Assembly: GCF_031846485.1 (NCBI RefSeq)
Contig: NZ_JAVRHQ010000006.1
Coordinates: 1 to 64,000 of the forward strand
DNA: 64,000 nt
Direction: 5' to 3'
DNA from: Autumnicola tepida
Lineage (GTDB): Bacteria > Bacteroidota > Bacteroidia > Flavobacteriales > Flavobacteriaceae
In this document: positions 7,188 to 15,539 of the stretch, one piece after another
How the letters are laid out: each line of letters begins with the position of its first letter
Position numbering within the stretch: position 1 is the first letter of the stretch
The notes under the pieces: generated by a model
Database searches by the model: none
Told to the model about the DNA's origin: nothing
What the model saw: the letters and a program-made list of their open reading frames with translations, nothing else
Translations under genes and position numbers: made by a program

Positions 7188-9701
7188 TTAATCAATTCTT
7201 TTTGTTCGTAATCGTAAAGCATTCGCAATTACCGATACCGAACTAAAACTCATAGCCAAGGCAGCTATCATGGGTGAGAGTAACAATCCGAATACAGGGT
7301 ATAGCACACCTGCCGCTATTGGAACTCCCAAAGTGTTATAGATAAACGCAAAGAATAAATTCTGTTTAATATTGACCATTACAGCATCGCTTAGGTTTCG
7401 AGCTTTGACTATGCCTTGCAAATCCCCTTTGACCAGTGTAATCGCCGCACTTTCAATTGCGACGTCCGTCCCCGTTCCCATTGCGATGCCCACATCGCTT
7501 TTTGCCAAAGCCGGGGCATCATTAATTCCATCTCCAGCCATTGCAATGGATTTACCCTCAGATTGTAACTTTTCTACCGCTTTTAATTTATCTTCTGGCA
7601 GCATACTCGCCTTAAAATCGGCAAGATTGAGTTCGCTCGCCACGGCCTGTGCCGTATCGTGGTTATCACCCGTAAGCATTATGACGTCGATTCCTTTCTC
7701 CTGCAATTCCTTGATAGCATTGGCGCTAGTTTTTTTAATCTTGTCGCCTATCACGACATAGCCTGAAACCATCCCGTCAATAGATAAGTATGAAACTGTT
7801 TTCCCTTGCTTTTGAAAAGATTGGGCTTCTCGTTCCATTTCAGATGAAATAAATGCGTTAGCATATTCCATCATTTTCGCATTTCCCAAGTCAAGTCTTT
7901 TCCCGTTTACTGTCCCTTCTACCCCTTTTCCAGTTACTGCGCTGAAGTTTTCGGTTTTGGAAATTTCGGTTTTCTGCTGTTTTCCGTATTTCACTGTAGC
8001 TTCAGCAAGTGGATGCTCGCTGGCACTGTTTAGGGATGCAATAAAATGTAGAATTTCGCTTTCGCTAAATTGTTTATCATCAAAAGACCCTACCTTCTCC
8101 ACCGTGGGTTTTCCTTCCGTAATCGTTCCAGTTTTATCAACAATAAGAGTATCTACCTTGTCCATTTTTTCCAGGGCTTCGGCATTCTTGATAAGTACGC
8201 CATTTTGTGCACCCTTACCAACACCGACCATAATAGACATTGGTGTGGCCAAACCCAACGCACACGGGCAAGCTATAATCAATACAGCAATGGCATTGAC
8301 CAAAGCATAAACATAAGCTGGGTCCGGGCCCCAGATGGACCAAACACCAAAAGTTATTATCGATATAATAACAACAATGGGGACAAAATATCCAGAAACT
8401 TTATCTGCCAGTTTTTGGATTGGCGCACGGCTACGGCTAGCATCGTTGACCATCTGGATGATTTGAGAAAGTAAAGTATCGGCACCCACTTTTTCCGCTT
8501 TCATCAAGAAAGACTGGTTACCATTAATCGTTCCGCTACTGACCTTATCATCGGCGGATTTGTTCACGGGTATGGGCTCGCCAGTGATCATCGATTCATC
8601 TACGGTAGTTTCACCTTCTGTAATCTTACCGTCCACGGGAATTTTATCGCCAGGTTTCACTCTAAGAATATCTCCTTTCCCTATTTGGTCGATAGAAACT
8701 TCCTCTTCAGTTCCATCTACCACCTTAATTGCTTTATTAGGAGCAAGTTTTAAGAGTTCCTTGACCGCAGAATTGGTTTTACTATGTGCCCGGGCTTCCA
8801 AAACTTGACCCAGCATTACCAGGGTAAGAATTACGGTAGTAGCTTCATAATAAACAAAGACGGTACCTGTTTCTGTCCTAAATTGTTCAGGAAAAATATC
8901 GGGAAGAAGCATTCCAAACACACTAAATAGCCATGCCACCCCAGTACCTATACCAATTAGGGTGAACATATTCAGGTTCCAAGTTACAATACTGCGATAG
9001 GCACGTACAAAGAACATCCAGGTGGCATAGAAAACAACCGGCAGTGAAAGAGCCAGTTGAACCCAATTCCAATATCTTTGTGGCATCAAGTTGAAAAGGG
9101 GATTATCAGAAAGAAATTCACTCATTGCTATGAGGAAAATGGGCAGTGTAAATGCGACAGCTATCCAGAACTTTTTGAGCAGTTTCTTATAGGTTTTTTC
9201 TTCTGAGGAAATATCGGGTTCCATCGGCACCAGGTCCATTCCGCAAATAGGGCAGTCTCCTGGCCCGTCCTTAACAATTTCAGGGTGCATTGGGCAGGTC
9301 CATTGTTCGGACGTTGTAGCAACGAGTTTTTGTTCCTCAACCAAATCCATTCCGCAGACTGGGCAATCGCCTGGCTGCTCGTAAGTCTTGTCGCCCTCAC
9401 AGTGCATCGGGCAATAGAACGTTCCTGCTCCCTTTCCTTTGGGTTTTTGCTTTTTCGCGGAAGCGGAATCATTTTTATGATGATGCTCGCCCGGTTTGTG
9501 GATGGAATAAGTGTCCCCATCGTTTTTAAGGGCATCCTGGAACTTTTGCATAGGAATATGTGATTCCATTTCTATGGTGGCTTCTCCCTTCTCCAAATTG
9601 ACCGATGCACTGGTTACTCCCTCAACATTGGCAAGTGTTTTTTTGACGTGATTCTGGCAACCTTTGCAGGTCATTCCGTGTATGTGGTAGGTATGTTTCA
9701 T
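7188..9701 (-). CDS. Cu(I)/Ag(I)-exporting P1B-type ATPase CopA
   Basis: An inner-membrane copper pump of 837 residues that exports cytosolic Cu(I) at the cost of ATP. The N-terminal HMA domain has GMTCKGC (Cys12, Cys15). Two short heavy-metal-binding zinc-ribbon-like modules follow (about 93-125 and 133-163), with CPMH and CPVCGMDL/CPICGMDL. The core carries the Cu-type CPC motif in the membrane (Cys478-Pro-Cys480), the phosphorylated Asp522 in DKTGT, a TGES-like TGEP actuator motif, the SEHPLAE motif and GDGINDAP. The C terminus is LAMSFSSVSVIANALRLR. The length is typical for Bacteroidota CopA with these extra modules. A relic of the 3' end of a homologous gene lies at 60999. Confidence 0.95.
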   Translation of the reverse strand: MKHTYHIHGMTCKGCQNHVKKTLANVEGVTSASVNLEKGEATIEMESHIPMQKFQDALKNDGDTYSIHKPGEHHHKNDSASAKKQKPKGKGAGTFYCPMHCEGDKTYEQPGDCPVCGMDLVEEQKLVATTSEQWTCPMHPEIVKDGPGDCPICGMDLVPMEPDISSEEKTYKKLLKKFWIAVAFTLPIFLIAMSEFLSDNPLFNLMPQRYWNWVQLALSLPVVFYATWMFFVRAYRSIVTWNLNMFTLIGIGTGVAWLFSVFGMLLPDIFPEQFRTETGTVFVYYEATTVILTLVMLGQVLEARAHSKTNSAVKELLKLAPNKAIKVVDGTEEEVSIDQIGKGDILRVKPGDKIPVDGKITEGETTVDESMITGEPIPVNKSADDKVSSGTINGNQSFLMKAEKVGADTLLSQIIQMVNDASRSRAPIQKLADKVSGYFVPIVVIISIITFGVWSIWGPDPAYVYALVNAIAVLIIACPCALGLATPMSIMVGVGKGAQNGVLIKNAEALEKMDKVDTLIVDKTGTITEGKPTVEKVGSFDDKQFSESEILHFIASLNSASEHPLAEATVKYGKQQKTEISKTENFSAVTGKGVEGTVNGKRLDLGNAKMMEYANAFISSEMEREAQSFQKQGKTVSYLSIDGMVSGYVVIGDKIKKTSANAIKELQEKGIDVIMLTGDNHDTAQAVASELNLADFKASMLPEDKLKAVEKLQSEGKSIAMAGDGINDAPALAKSDVGIAMGTGTDVAIESAAITLVKGDLQGIVKARNLSDAVMVNIKQNLFFAFIYNTLGVPIAAGVLYPVFGLLLSPMIAALAMSFSSVSVIANALRLRTKRID

Positions 9702-9782
9702 TTTATTTATAATTTCTGTTAATCATTCTTTGGTGAGTGTGCTAAACAAAACCTCAGTTAATTATTTAATTTGGTTTTTCAA

Positions 9783-11273
9783 CTACATCCATTCCCCGGA
9801 GGTGCTTTCTATTTTAAAAAGTAAATAATCCATTAGTATTTCTGCTTGATTTTTATCTATTACTTCAAAAAAAATATCGCCTCCCGCAGAATGGAAAATT
9901 AGGTTTGCCAGACCTTGTTTTTCATGCCAGAGTGGCTGTGATATTGAAACAGATTGTAATTTCCACATTTCCAAATATTGTTTCTTCCTTCTCCATACCC
10001 CGGAATATTTTACGATAATTTCTTTTGAGATAGACAATTTTAAGGAACGAAAAAAGAGGAATTGATACCCTCCCAACAGGATAAGGTATCCTGTTATCCC
10101 CATAATTATCCATTCTAACCTGAAATTTAAATCATAATATTCTATGATAAAAGGAATGGGCACTAAGGGAAAAAGACCACGGATAATTTTTCTAAATAAA
10201 AACATTCTATTTGGAACGATCTGAAAGATTTGTCTGATTTGGTCATTATATACGTATTGTTTAATTCTTGAAACAATTGTTTGTGAAATCCCGGGAATTG
10301 TAATTACACTTTTACCAGGATCATCTGCGCTCGTAGCTAATAATATTTTTACCTTGTTAAGGTCAAGACGTTTTTGAATTGGGTTGCTCAAAATTTCCAT
10401 AGATTGTACTCTTTTCCCTTTCAGACTTACCTTTTTATTCTTTCTGAGCCCCATTTCCACCTGCAGCCCCAGATCTGTTTTTATTAAATTAAGCTTAAAA
10501 TATTTTATAAAAGTATCTGCTACAGTAACAATCACAACCGCTAACAGTAATAGTAAAATTGTCCACGGAGTAATGCCAAAATCATTATTCCTCACTACAT
10601 CCATTTCGGATGGAAAAAACTGTTCTAAAAAAAGCTGATCCTTCAGAGTGAGATAAAATGTCATCAACAATAGTAGGCCGCGAATGTAATTGCTACTTAT
10701 GCCTAGTTTTAAAAGCTGGGAAATATTTAAAGAATATTGCCAATTGAGGGCAGCCTCCTCTTTATTATCCTGAGAGATTTTTTGATCTACTTTATCTTCT
10801 GTTTTGGTGTGGTTCATGAGGATTTCAGAGAGCTCTTCTGCCTTAGCCTTAGATAGCGCTTTAATCTCTACTTCCTCTTCTTTACTCCCGGCAGTATCAA
10901 TTAAAATACTATAAACACCAATTATTCGCTGGAGCAGATTTCTCTTAAAATTTACCCGCTGGATTTTATCAAAAGGGAGACTTATAGTTTCTGAACTAAG
11001 AACCCCTTTTTGGAGTACAAATTCTTCTCTTTCTGGGTCAATGAAAAACGTAAATTTTAAGTAGTAAAGAATGCTATAACCAAGAGCAAGGACAAGAAGG
11101 ATCAAGGCTCCAACTATAGATAGCATGATTGTTTGAGGGGTCTGTTCTTTCATGAAAAAGTAAATTCCCAGAAACCATAAATTTTTAACCAACTTATAGA
11201 GGCTGTTACCGAAAACTAGTATCATCCCTGCTTTTGATTGTCGGTGCGGTTTATAGAAGTTACTGCTATTCAT
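9783..11273 (-). CDS. PH-domain membrane protein (YdbT-like)
   Basis: A 496-residue membrane protein with repeated bacterial PH (bPH2/YdbS-YdbT) domains, seen as segments such as EREEFVLQKGVLSSETISLPFDKIQRV and later KGKRVQSMEI, each preceded by paired membrane helices. There are about six hydrophobic segments. This family normally occurs as a large and a small subunit encoded together, exactly as here: the upstream 176-residue gene overlaps this one by 8 bp. Function is poorly known. YdbS/YdbT homologues have been linked to envelope stress and membrane-active compounds. It is placed between copA and the copper chaperone relic, and no metal ligands are apparent. Confidence 0.8.
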   Translation of the reverse strand: MNSSNFYKPHRQSKAGMILVFGNSLYKLVKNLWFLGIYFFMKEQTPQTIMLSIVGALILLVLALGYSILYYLKFTFFIDPEREEFVLQKGVLSSETISLPFDKIQRVNFKRNLLQRIIGVYSILIDTAGSKEEEVEIKALSKAKAEELSEILMNHTKTEDKVDQKISQDNKEEAALNWQYSLNISQLLKLGISSNYIRGLLLLMTFYLTLKDQLFLEQFFPSEMDVVRNNDFGITPWTILLLLLAVVIVTVADTFIKYFKLNLIKTDLGLQVEMGLRKNKKVSLKGKRVQSMEILSNPIQKRLDLNKVKILLATSADDPGKSVITIPGISQTIVSRIKQYVYNDQIRQIFQIVPNRMFLFRKIIRGLFPLVPIPFIIEYYDLNFRLEWIIMGITGYLILLGGYQFLFFRSLKLSISKEIIVKYSGVWRRKKQYLEMWKLQSVSISQPLWHEKQGLANLIFHSAGGDIFFEVIDKNQAEILMDYLLFKIESTSGEWM

Positions 11274-11796
11274 CGGAGGATATTCTTTTCGAAATTTCTT
11301 CCTTCATATTGTTTGCAATTTGCGGGATCAAACCGGGAATCGAAATGTCACTTCCAGAGCCACCGGCGGTAAAAAGCCTTAAAGTTGAAATTCCTAAAAT
11401 TTTATCCGGGAAATCTCTTTCAATAGAAACATGTTGTACACGGTTAAAAGGAACTATAGTAGTTTTTTTGTATATAAATCCACGTTTAAAGATAATATCC
11501 CTCTCCCGTATAGCATAACCATTTCTTTTTTGTACTTGAAAGTTGCGATAGTAGGAACCCAAAAATATTAGCAAAACCAAAATCGCCAAAAATGGAAATA
11601 AATCCTTGTAGGTTTCCATAAGCGAATATGTAATACCAAGCCCAATAAAAAATAGTATTGCGCCAGCACTTGTGATTATATTTAGTTTAATTAAATACTT
11701 CTGATTAAGTGATGAAAGCTCTACCCCTCTGTACCTTGGGAGTGAATCTATATCCAATTGCCTGTTTTCAAAATTTACTGGATTAATAAAGGCCAT
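11266..11796 (-). CDS. PH-domain membrane protein (YdbS-like)
   Basis: The small partner (176 residues) of the preceding YdbT-like protein. Two adjacent membrane helices (about 40-85) are followed by one bPH2 domain containing RERDIIFKRGFIYKKTTIVPF and NRVQHVSIE. The stop overlaps the start of the large subunit by 8 bp, a sign of translational coupling. Immediately upstream on the same strand is a decayed HMA gene, so the pair may originally have been in one operon with a copper chaperone. No catalytic residues are expected in this family. Confidence 0.8.
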   Translation of the reverse strand: MAFINPVNFENRQLDIDSLPRYRGVELSSLNQKYLIKLNIITSAGAILFFIGLGITYSLMETYKDLFPFLAILVLLIFLGSYYRNFQVQKRNGYAIRERDIIFKRGFIYKKTTIVPFNRVQHVSIERDFPDKILGISTLRLFTAGGSGSDISIPGLIPQIANNMKEEISKRISSDE

Positions 11797-11808
11797 TTTA
11801 TTGAAATT

Positions 11809-11942
11809 TAGTTTCCATTAATATTGGCTTGTACCTTCTTCGAATTGACCAATGTACTGGTTACATTTCTATATTGGAAAATGTTTTTCGAAGTGTCTTT
11901 ACCCACCGTTGCAGGTAATTTTTGTATATGATATTTGTCTAT
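11809..11942 (-). pseudogene. Relic of an HMA copper-chaperone or CopA N terminus
   Basis: The minus strand translates to YHIQKLPATVGKDTSKNIFQ followed by YRNVTSTLVNSKKVQANI. This aligns along its length with the N terminus of CopA (YHIHGMTCKGCQNHVKKTLA and GVTSASVNLEKGEATI). At DNA level ACCAGTACATTGGTCAATTC matches the copA stretch ACCAGTGCATCGGTCAATTT. Both metal-binding cysteines are lost (TCKGC became PATVG) and the start codon is destroyed (ATAG in place of ATGA). It is a dead copy of a MerP/CopZ-like chaperone or of an ATPase HMA domain. It lies about 20 nt behind the conserved hairpin element at 11964. Confidence 0.65.
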
Positions 11943-11963
11943 TATTTATGCATTTATGTTTTT

Positions 11964-12037
11964 GTGCCTGAATAGGGGAAGGGTTTTTAACTAACTAATC
12001 ACATCAATGAAAAGACACCCTTCCTCCCTCAGGACTT
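11964..12037 (-). promoter_or_regulatory. Conserved leader hairpin, copy A
   Basis: Minus-strand reading: AAGTCCTG, then AGGGAGGAAGGGTGTCTT, a loop containing TTAGTTAGTT, then AAAAACCCTTCCCC and finally CAGGCACAAAAA. The arms pair over GGAAGGG/CCCTTCC and CCTG/CAGG. It overlaps the stop codon of the SCO gene and ends about 21 nt before the start of the HMA relic. The same flanks and arms recur at 20611 and 57283. The tail is A-rich rather than T-rich, which does not suit an intrinsic terminator. Confidence 0.6.
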
Positions 12038-12665
12038 ATAATTCTTTATCATGAAGCAACAGGGGAATATCCTGGATTAGTTTATCGACTTCTTCCGGGT
12101 TAGTACCATCGTAATATCCCCTGATCCTTTTTTGTTCATCAATTAAAATAAAGGCTCCACTGTGAAGCACCCCATCTGGAACCGTCGAATCTTCCAAGGC
12201 GGAAACCATATAATGCTTTTGGGCCATTTCAAAAATTGCTTCTTGATCTCCTGTTACAAAATGCCATTGATCATTGTTTATTTCCAGATTTTTGGCATAT
12301 GCTTTTAGAACAGGAACGCTGTCATGACTGGGATCAATACTGTGGGATAAAAATGCCACCTTGGGATTTCCTTTATATTTATTATAAACCTTTTGCATCT
12401 CGTTCTTCATAATAGGACATATGGTTGTACAGGAGGTAAAGAAAAAATCTGCTATATAAATTTTATTTGCAAATGTATTTGACGTAATTAAAAGGCTGTC
12501 CTGATTGATGAAACTAAAATCAGGTATGGTTTGATAAAGAGTATCTTTTTCATTACTGGAAATCTCTTTATTGCCTAGAATTGGTAGTTTTTTACCGCTA
12601 TTTTCACAAGAACTATAAAGACCTGCCAGTATTAAAATAATAATAATTGTAAATTTTAATTTCAT
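12036..12665 (-). CDS. SCO1/SenC-family copper lipoprotein
   Basis: A 209-residue thioredoxin-fold protein of the SCO family, which delivers copper to cytochrome oxidase CuA or acts as a periplasmic thiol reductase. The signal sequence ends in a lipobox (GLYSSC, Cys20), so it should be an envelope lipoprotein. The metal/redox motif is FFTSCTTICPIM with Cys79 and Cys83, and the distal His is in LHSGAFILID. Length and motif order are normal. It is the last complete gene before copy A of the conserved hairpin. The gene before it on this strand encodes a TRASH-like protein 57 bp away. Confidence 0.92.
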   Translation of the reverse strand: MKLKFTIIIILILAGLYSSCENSGKKLPILGNKEISSNEKDTLYQTIPDFSFINQDSLLITSNTFANKIYIADFFFTSCTTICPIMKNEMQKVYNKYKGNPKVAFLSHSIDPSHDSVPVLKAYAKNLEINNDQWHFVTGDQEAIFEMAQKHYMVSALEDSTVPDGVLHSGAFILIDEQKRIRGYYDGTNPEEVDKLIQDIPLLLHDKEL

Positions 12666-12721
12666 TTCTTCTAAGTTTCAAAGATTATTATAGGTAGCCG
12701 AATATGTAGAATTTAACCCCA

Positions 12722-13255
12722 TCATAGTCGCGTATTTTCATTGATAAAAACCTTTGCGTTTTCCTTGGAAGCGAAATAATACACCTCTGTAATTTCGTTC
12801 TCTGTGGGATGAAGAATATAAGCTAAAGCTTTATCGACTTTTGTTTCACTTACAGGGTCTACCGCATACCGCTCTTCTGGATGTTTTTGTATATAATCGG
12901 TACAACTTTCACAACATCCATAATAGGATCTATTTTCAATTGAAATCGATGGTATTAGTTCAGCTCTATAGCTATTATTTCGCATACAGACCTCTTCATT
13001 TGCCACAAATTCATAATCAATGTCACTTTTTTCGTGAACGTCCGAATGGCCAAAGAAGAGCATGTAAAAAGCTAAAAAAACTGCTGCTGAGAAAATTCCA
13101 ATAAAAGATAGTAAAGCAATAATCTTATCCTTTTTTGTAATCCTGTTCTTTTGAGGTTTATGTTTCTCTTTTATTCTTTTTCTATTTGGTTTTTTTTTAT
13201 ACACATCAAAAAGTTTTATATTATTTAAGCTTAGTGACAGTAAGCGTTCGTCCAA
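12722..13255 (-). CDS. Membrane-anchored TRASH/YHS-like Cys protein
   Basis: A 177-residue protein with a very basic N terminus, one membrane helix (about 46-69) and a soluble domain with Cys90 and a C114-C115-x2-C118 cluster (SYYGCCESCTDYIQKHPEERY). The pattern of an early Cys, then tYY-CC-xx-C, then a PExxY element, resembles TRASH/YHS/NosL-type metal-binding modules. I infer a metal-binding role from this and from the neighbouring copper genes; the family itself is not named with confidence. The ATG at 13255 overlaps the upstream gene by 35 bp. A GTG at 13204, 17 nt after that gene's stop, is an alternative start and would shorten only the basic tail. Confidence 0.65.
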   Translation of the reverse strand: MDERLLSLSLNNIKLFDVYKKKPNRKRIKEKHKPQKNRITKKDKIIALLSFIGIFSAAVFLAFYMLFFGHSDVHEKSDIDYEFVANEEVCMRNNSYRAELIPSISIENRSYYGCCESCTDYIQKHPEERYAVDPVSETKVDKALAYILHPTENEITEVYYFASKENAKVFINENTRL

Positions 13256-13754
13256 TTACAAAAACAAAAATGGGTAAAACGGTAAACTGTAATAGCGGTG
13301 TAAGCCCTACCTCTAACCATGGCACGATGGGCATACTTTGAGCATATTCCCAATGTCCCGTTGCTATGTGCCATCTTTCCAGTAAAATGGTCCCGGTTCC
13401 TCCCGTAACAATTATCAGTAATATCTTACTTAAATTTAATTTGAGAGGCCAAAATATATTCCGATAAAACAATCCGAGTCCAAAGAGCATAATTAACGTG
13501 GTTAACATATCTGTAACTGCTGCTATCAGGCACATCGAAATGTGATCCCAGGTATATTCATACCCTTCATATAAAGGACCATGTAGCAGTTCCCATGTAG
13601 TGTTGATTACTAGTGCAGTTAAGGCTATGTTCACCACAAAGGCCGTATAACCAAACTTATTATCTAACTCATTTCTAAAATAGAAATACATTAAACCAAC
13701 ACCAAGTATTGAGATAACAGGTAAAATAAGTATCACCCATTGAAACTGCTCCAT
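13221..13754 (-). CDS. Uncharacterised five-helix membrane protein
   Basis: A 177-residue hydrophobic protein with about five transmembrane segments. Conserved-looking polar positions lie in or near the membrane: NTTWELLHGPLYEGY, the segment TWDHISMCLIAAVTDM, and LLERWHIATGHWEYA, which together supply several His, Glu, Asp and Trp residues. I cannot assign a family. It starts one base after the stop of the 41-residue Cys-Met protein at 13756 and overlaps the next gene, so it is in a tight operon with the multicopper oxidase, the TRASH-like protein and SCO. The intramembrane His/Glu residues could hold a metal, but that is speculation. Confidence 0.7.
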   Translation of the reverse strand: MEQFQWVILILPVISILGVGLMYFYFRNELDNKFGYTAFVVNIALTALVINTTWELLHGPLYEGYEYTWDHISMCLIAAVTDMLTTLIMLFGLGLFYRNIFWPLKLNLSKILLIIVTGGTGTILLERWHIATGHWEYAQSMPIVPWLEVGLTPLLQFTVLPIFVFVIGRTLTVTKLK

Positions 13755-13755
13755 A

Positions 13756-13881
13756 TTAGGCTTTCCTGTTTTTTCTGAGCAGTTTAATAATTAGATAAAT
13801 TATCAAGGCGACCAATAGTATTCCGCCTATCCATACTGCCCAGCACATCCAGCAAAAACCATCCATTTCCATATCTCCCAT
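13756..13881 (-). CDS. 41-residue Met/Cys membrane peptide
   Basis: A small ORF starting ATG at 13881 and ending TAA at 13756. The N terminus MGDMEMDGFCWMCWAVW holds four methionines and a C-x2-C pair, followed by one transmembrane helix (IGGILLVALIIYLIIKLL) and a basic tail RKNRKA. It fits exactly between the multicopper oxidase gene (17 bp upstream) and the five-helix membrane protein (1 bp downstream). That position, the good membrane topology and the Met/Cys content support a real gene. A role as a copper-binding accessory peptide is inferred from these residues and the neighbours only. Confidence 0.65.
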   Translation of the reverse strand: MGDMEMDGFCWMCWAVWIGGILLVALIIYLIIKLLRKNRKA

Positions 13882-13898
13882 AATTTTTATTTTAGTTA

Positions 13899-15518
13899 TT
13901 ACTCTATTTTATAGTTCCGCATCATCCCCATGTCCTCGTGTTCCAGATTGTGGCAGTGATACAGGAACAAGCCCTTAAAGTTCTCAAAGCGCATAATTAT
14001 CTTTATTTTCATTCCGGGCATGAGCAATACCGTATCCTGCCAGCCGTCATCTATAAATCCTTCCTTTACGGAATTCCACACGTCGGGATCCATATCAGAT
14101 ACATCCCTTTCCAGAATATTAAACTGGACCTGGTGTATATGAATGGGATGCGGCATTTGCATCATACCACCCTTCATCATTCCGCCATTTCCCATCATTC
14201 CTTTTCCGCCCATCATACCACCATCACCCATCATTCCACCGCCACTATTCACCAATTGCCATATTTCGGTGGTATTTAATTTTACGGTTTCTTCATCTAC
14301 GATTCCTGTCTCTTCCCAGGTCCTGCCATTGATCGTCCATTGCATGCGCCGCATAAAAAATTTGAAGGTCCTTGGATTATTTTTGTTTATGGCTTCTGAA
14401 GGGTCTATCTTATTGAGAGTAAGAAGTTTTTCCGGAAGTTCAATGTTGTTGTTTCCTAATGTGTCCAAAGTAATCTTTAGCACATCATATTCACTTCCCA
14501 GAGGAAGCGTAGTTCCCATGTTGCCCATCATCCCCGTATTCATCATCCCTGCGGAGAAGGGAAGGCTTTTCAAGGTCAGTTCGGTTCCTTTGGGCATATC
14601 TTTTAAATCAAGCCATATATCCACACGTTCGGCTACTCCCAACATTATATAGGGCACTGAACGAGGCTTTTCCAAAAGACTGCCGTCCATCCCAATAACG
14701 GTAAGGGGAGTGCCATCAGACCAACCAAGTTTATAAAAACGTGAATTCGAAGCATTGAGGAACCTTAACCGATAAGTAGCAACGGCTTTTAAGTTTAAAT
14801 TTTTCTCAGGCTTGCCATTGATAAAAATCTGGTTGCCCAAAAAGCCCATCATTTTATCCATTCTCCCCCTGTTCAGATAAAGCAGCTGATTTTCCTGATC
14901 AAACGCCCTGTCCTGTATTACAACAGGGATATCAAATTCACCTTTGGGCAGGTTCAGTCTCTCTTCCTCATCGTCAGTAACTATGAGCATTCCCGCCAGT
15001 CCGTTGTAAACCTGTGGGCCTGTGCGTCCGTGAGGATGGGGATGAAACCAATAGGTGCCGGCGCGGTTCATGATCTCAAACTCATAGATGTAAGTCTCCC
15101 CGTTTTCTATAACATCTTTGGGATGGCCGTCATATTCTTCCGGCACGTGCATCCCGTGCCAGTGCACAATACTTTTTTCAGGCAACTGGTTTTTAAAACG
15201 GATCCTTACTTTTTGACCTTTGCGCACACGCAATGTGGGGCCAAAATAACTATCATTTAATTGTTGTATTGCATCGTCGGCACCGGTATTTATTTTCGTC
15301 TCAAACATCCAAACCTTAGTAGAACTCCCTTGAAATAGGGGTATTTGACTTTCCTTTGCGGTAAGATCAATATCCAGGTCCGGTTCAAAATCAGGATCTG
15401 AACTTTCATTTTTTTTGGATGAAAGGCCTTCGCAAGCGTTGAGAAATGGCCATGACAGGAGAACAGCAGAACCCGTGCTTCCCAACCTTATAAACTTTCT
15501 GCGATCAAGCCCTTTCAT
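13899..15518 (-). CDS. Tat-exported multicopper oxidase (CueO/CopA type)
   Basis: A periplasmic cuprous oxidase of 539 residues that would convert Cu(I) to less toxic Cu(II) using O2. The N terminus has a twin-arginine signal (DRRKFIRLGSTGSAVLLSWP). Copper ligands are visible as HWHGMH and YWFHPHPHG in domain 1, and HPIHIHQVQF and YHCHNLEHEDMGMM in domain 3. Two Met-rich stretches (GMMNTGMMGNMGT, and a Gly-Met repeat at about 430-456 just before the HPIHIH motif) are typical substrate-copper loops. The gene lies 21 bp from the SPW/VKOR gene and begins a tight run of small copper genes. Confidence 0.95.
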   Translation of the reverse strand: MKGLDRRKFIRLGSTGSAVLLSWPFLNACEGLSSKKNESSDPDFEPDLDIDLTAKESQIPLFQGSSTKVWMFETKINTGADDAIQQLNDSYFGPTLRVRKGQKVRIRFKNQLPEKSIVHWHGMHVPEEYDGHPKDVIENGETYIYEFEIMNRAGTYWFHPHPHGRTGPQVYNGLAGMLIVTDDEEERLNLPKGEFDIPVVIQDRAFDQENQLLYLNRGRMDKMMGFLGNQIFINGKPEKNLNLKAVATYRLRFLNASNSRFYKLGWSDGTPLTVIGMDGSLLEKPRSVPYIMLGVAERVDIWLDLKDMPKGTELTLKSLPFSAGMMNTGMMGNMGTTLPLGSEYDVLKITLDTLGNNNIELPEKLLTLNKIDPSEAINKNNPRTFKFFMRRMQWTINGRTWEETGIVDEETVKLNTTEIWQLVNSGGGMMGDGGMMGGKGMMGNGGMMKGGMMQMPHPIHIHQVQFNILERDVSDMDPDVWNSVKEGFIDDGWQDTVLLMPGMKIKIIMRFENFKGLFLYHCHNLEHEDMGMMRNYKIE

Positions 15519-15539
15519 ATCTATATTTGTTTAACTTTT

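Noticed and set aside
9161..9535. Reverse-strand ORF of 124 residues inside copA
   Set aside because: It is an alternative frame over the metal-binding modules of copA and has no domain or start context of its own.
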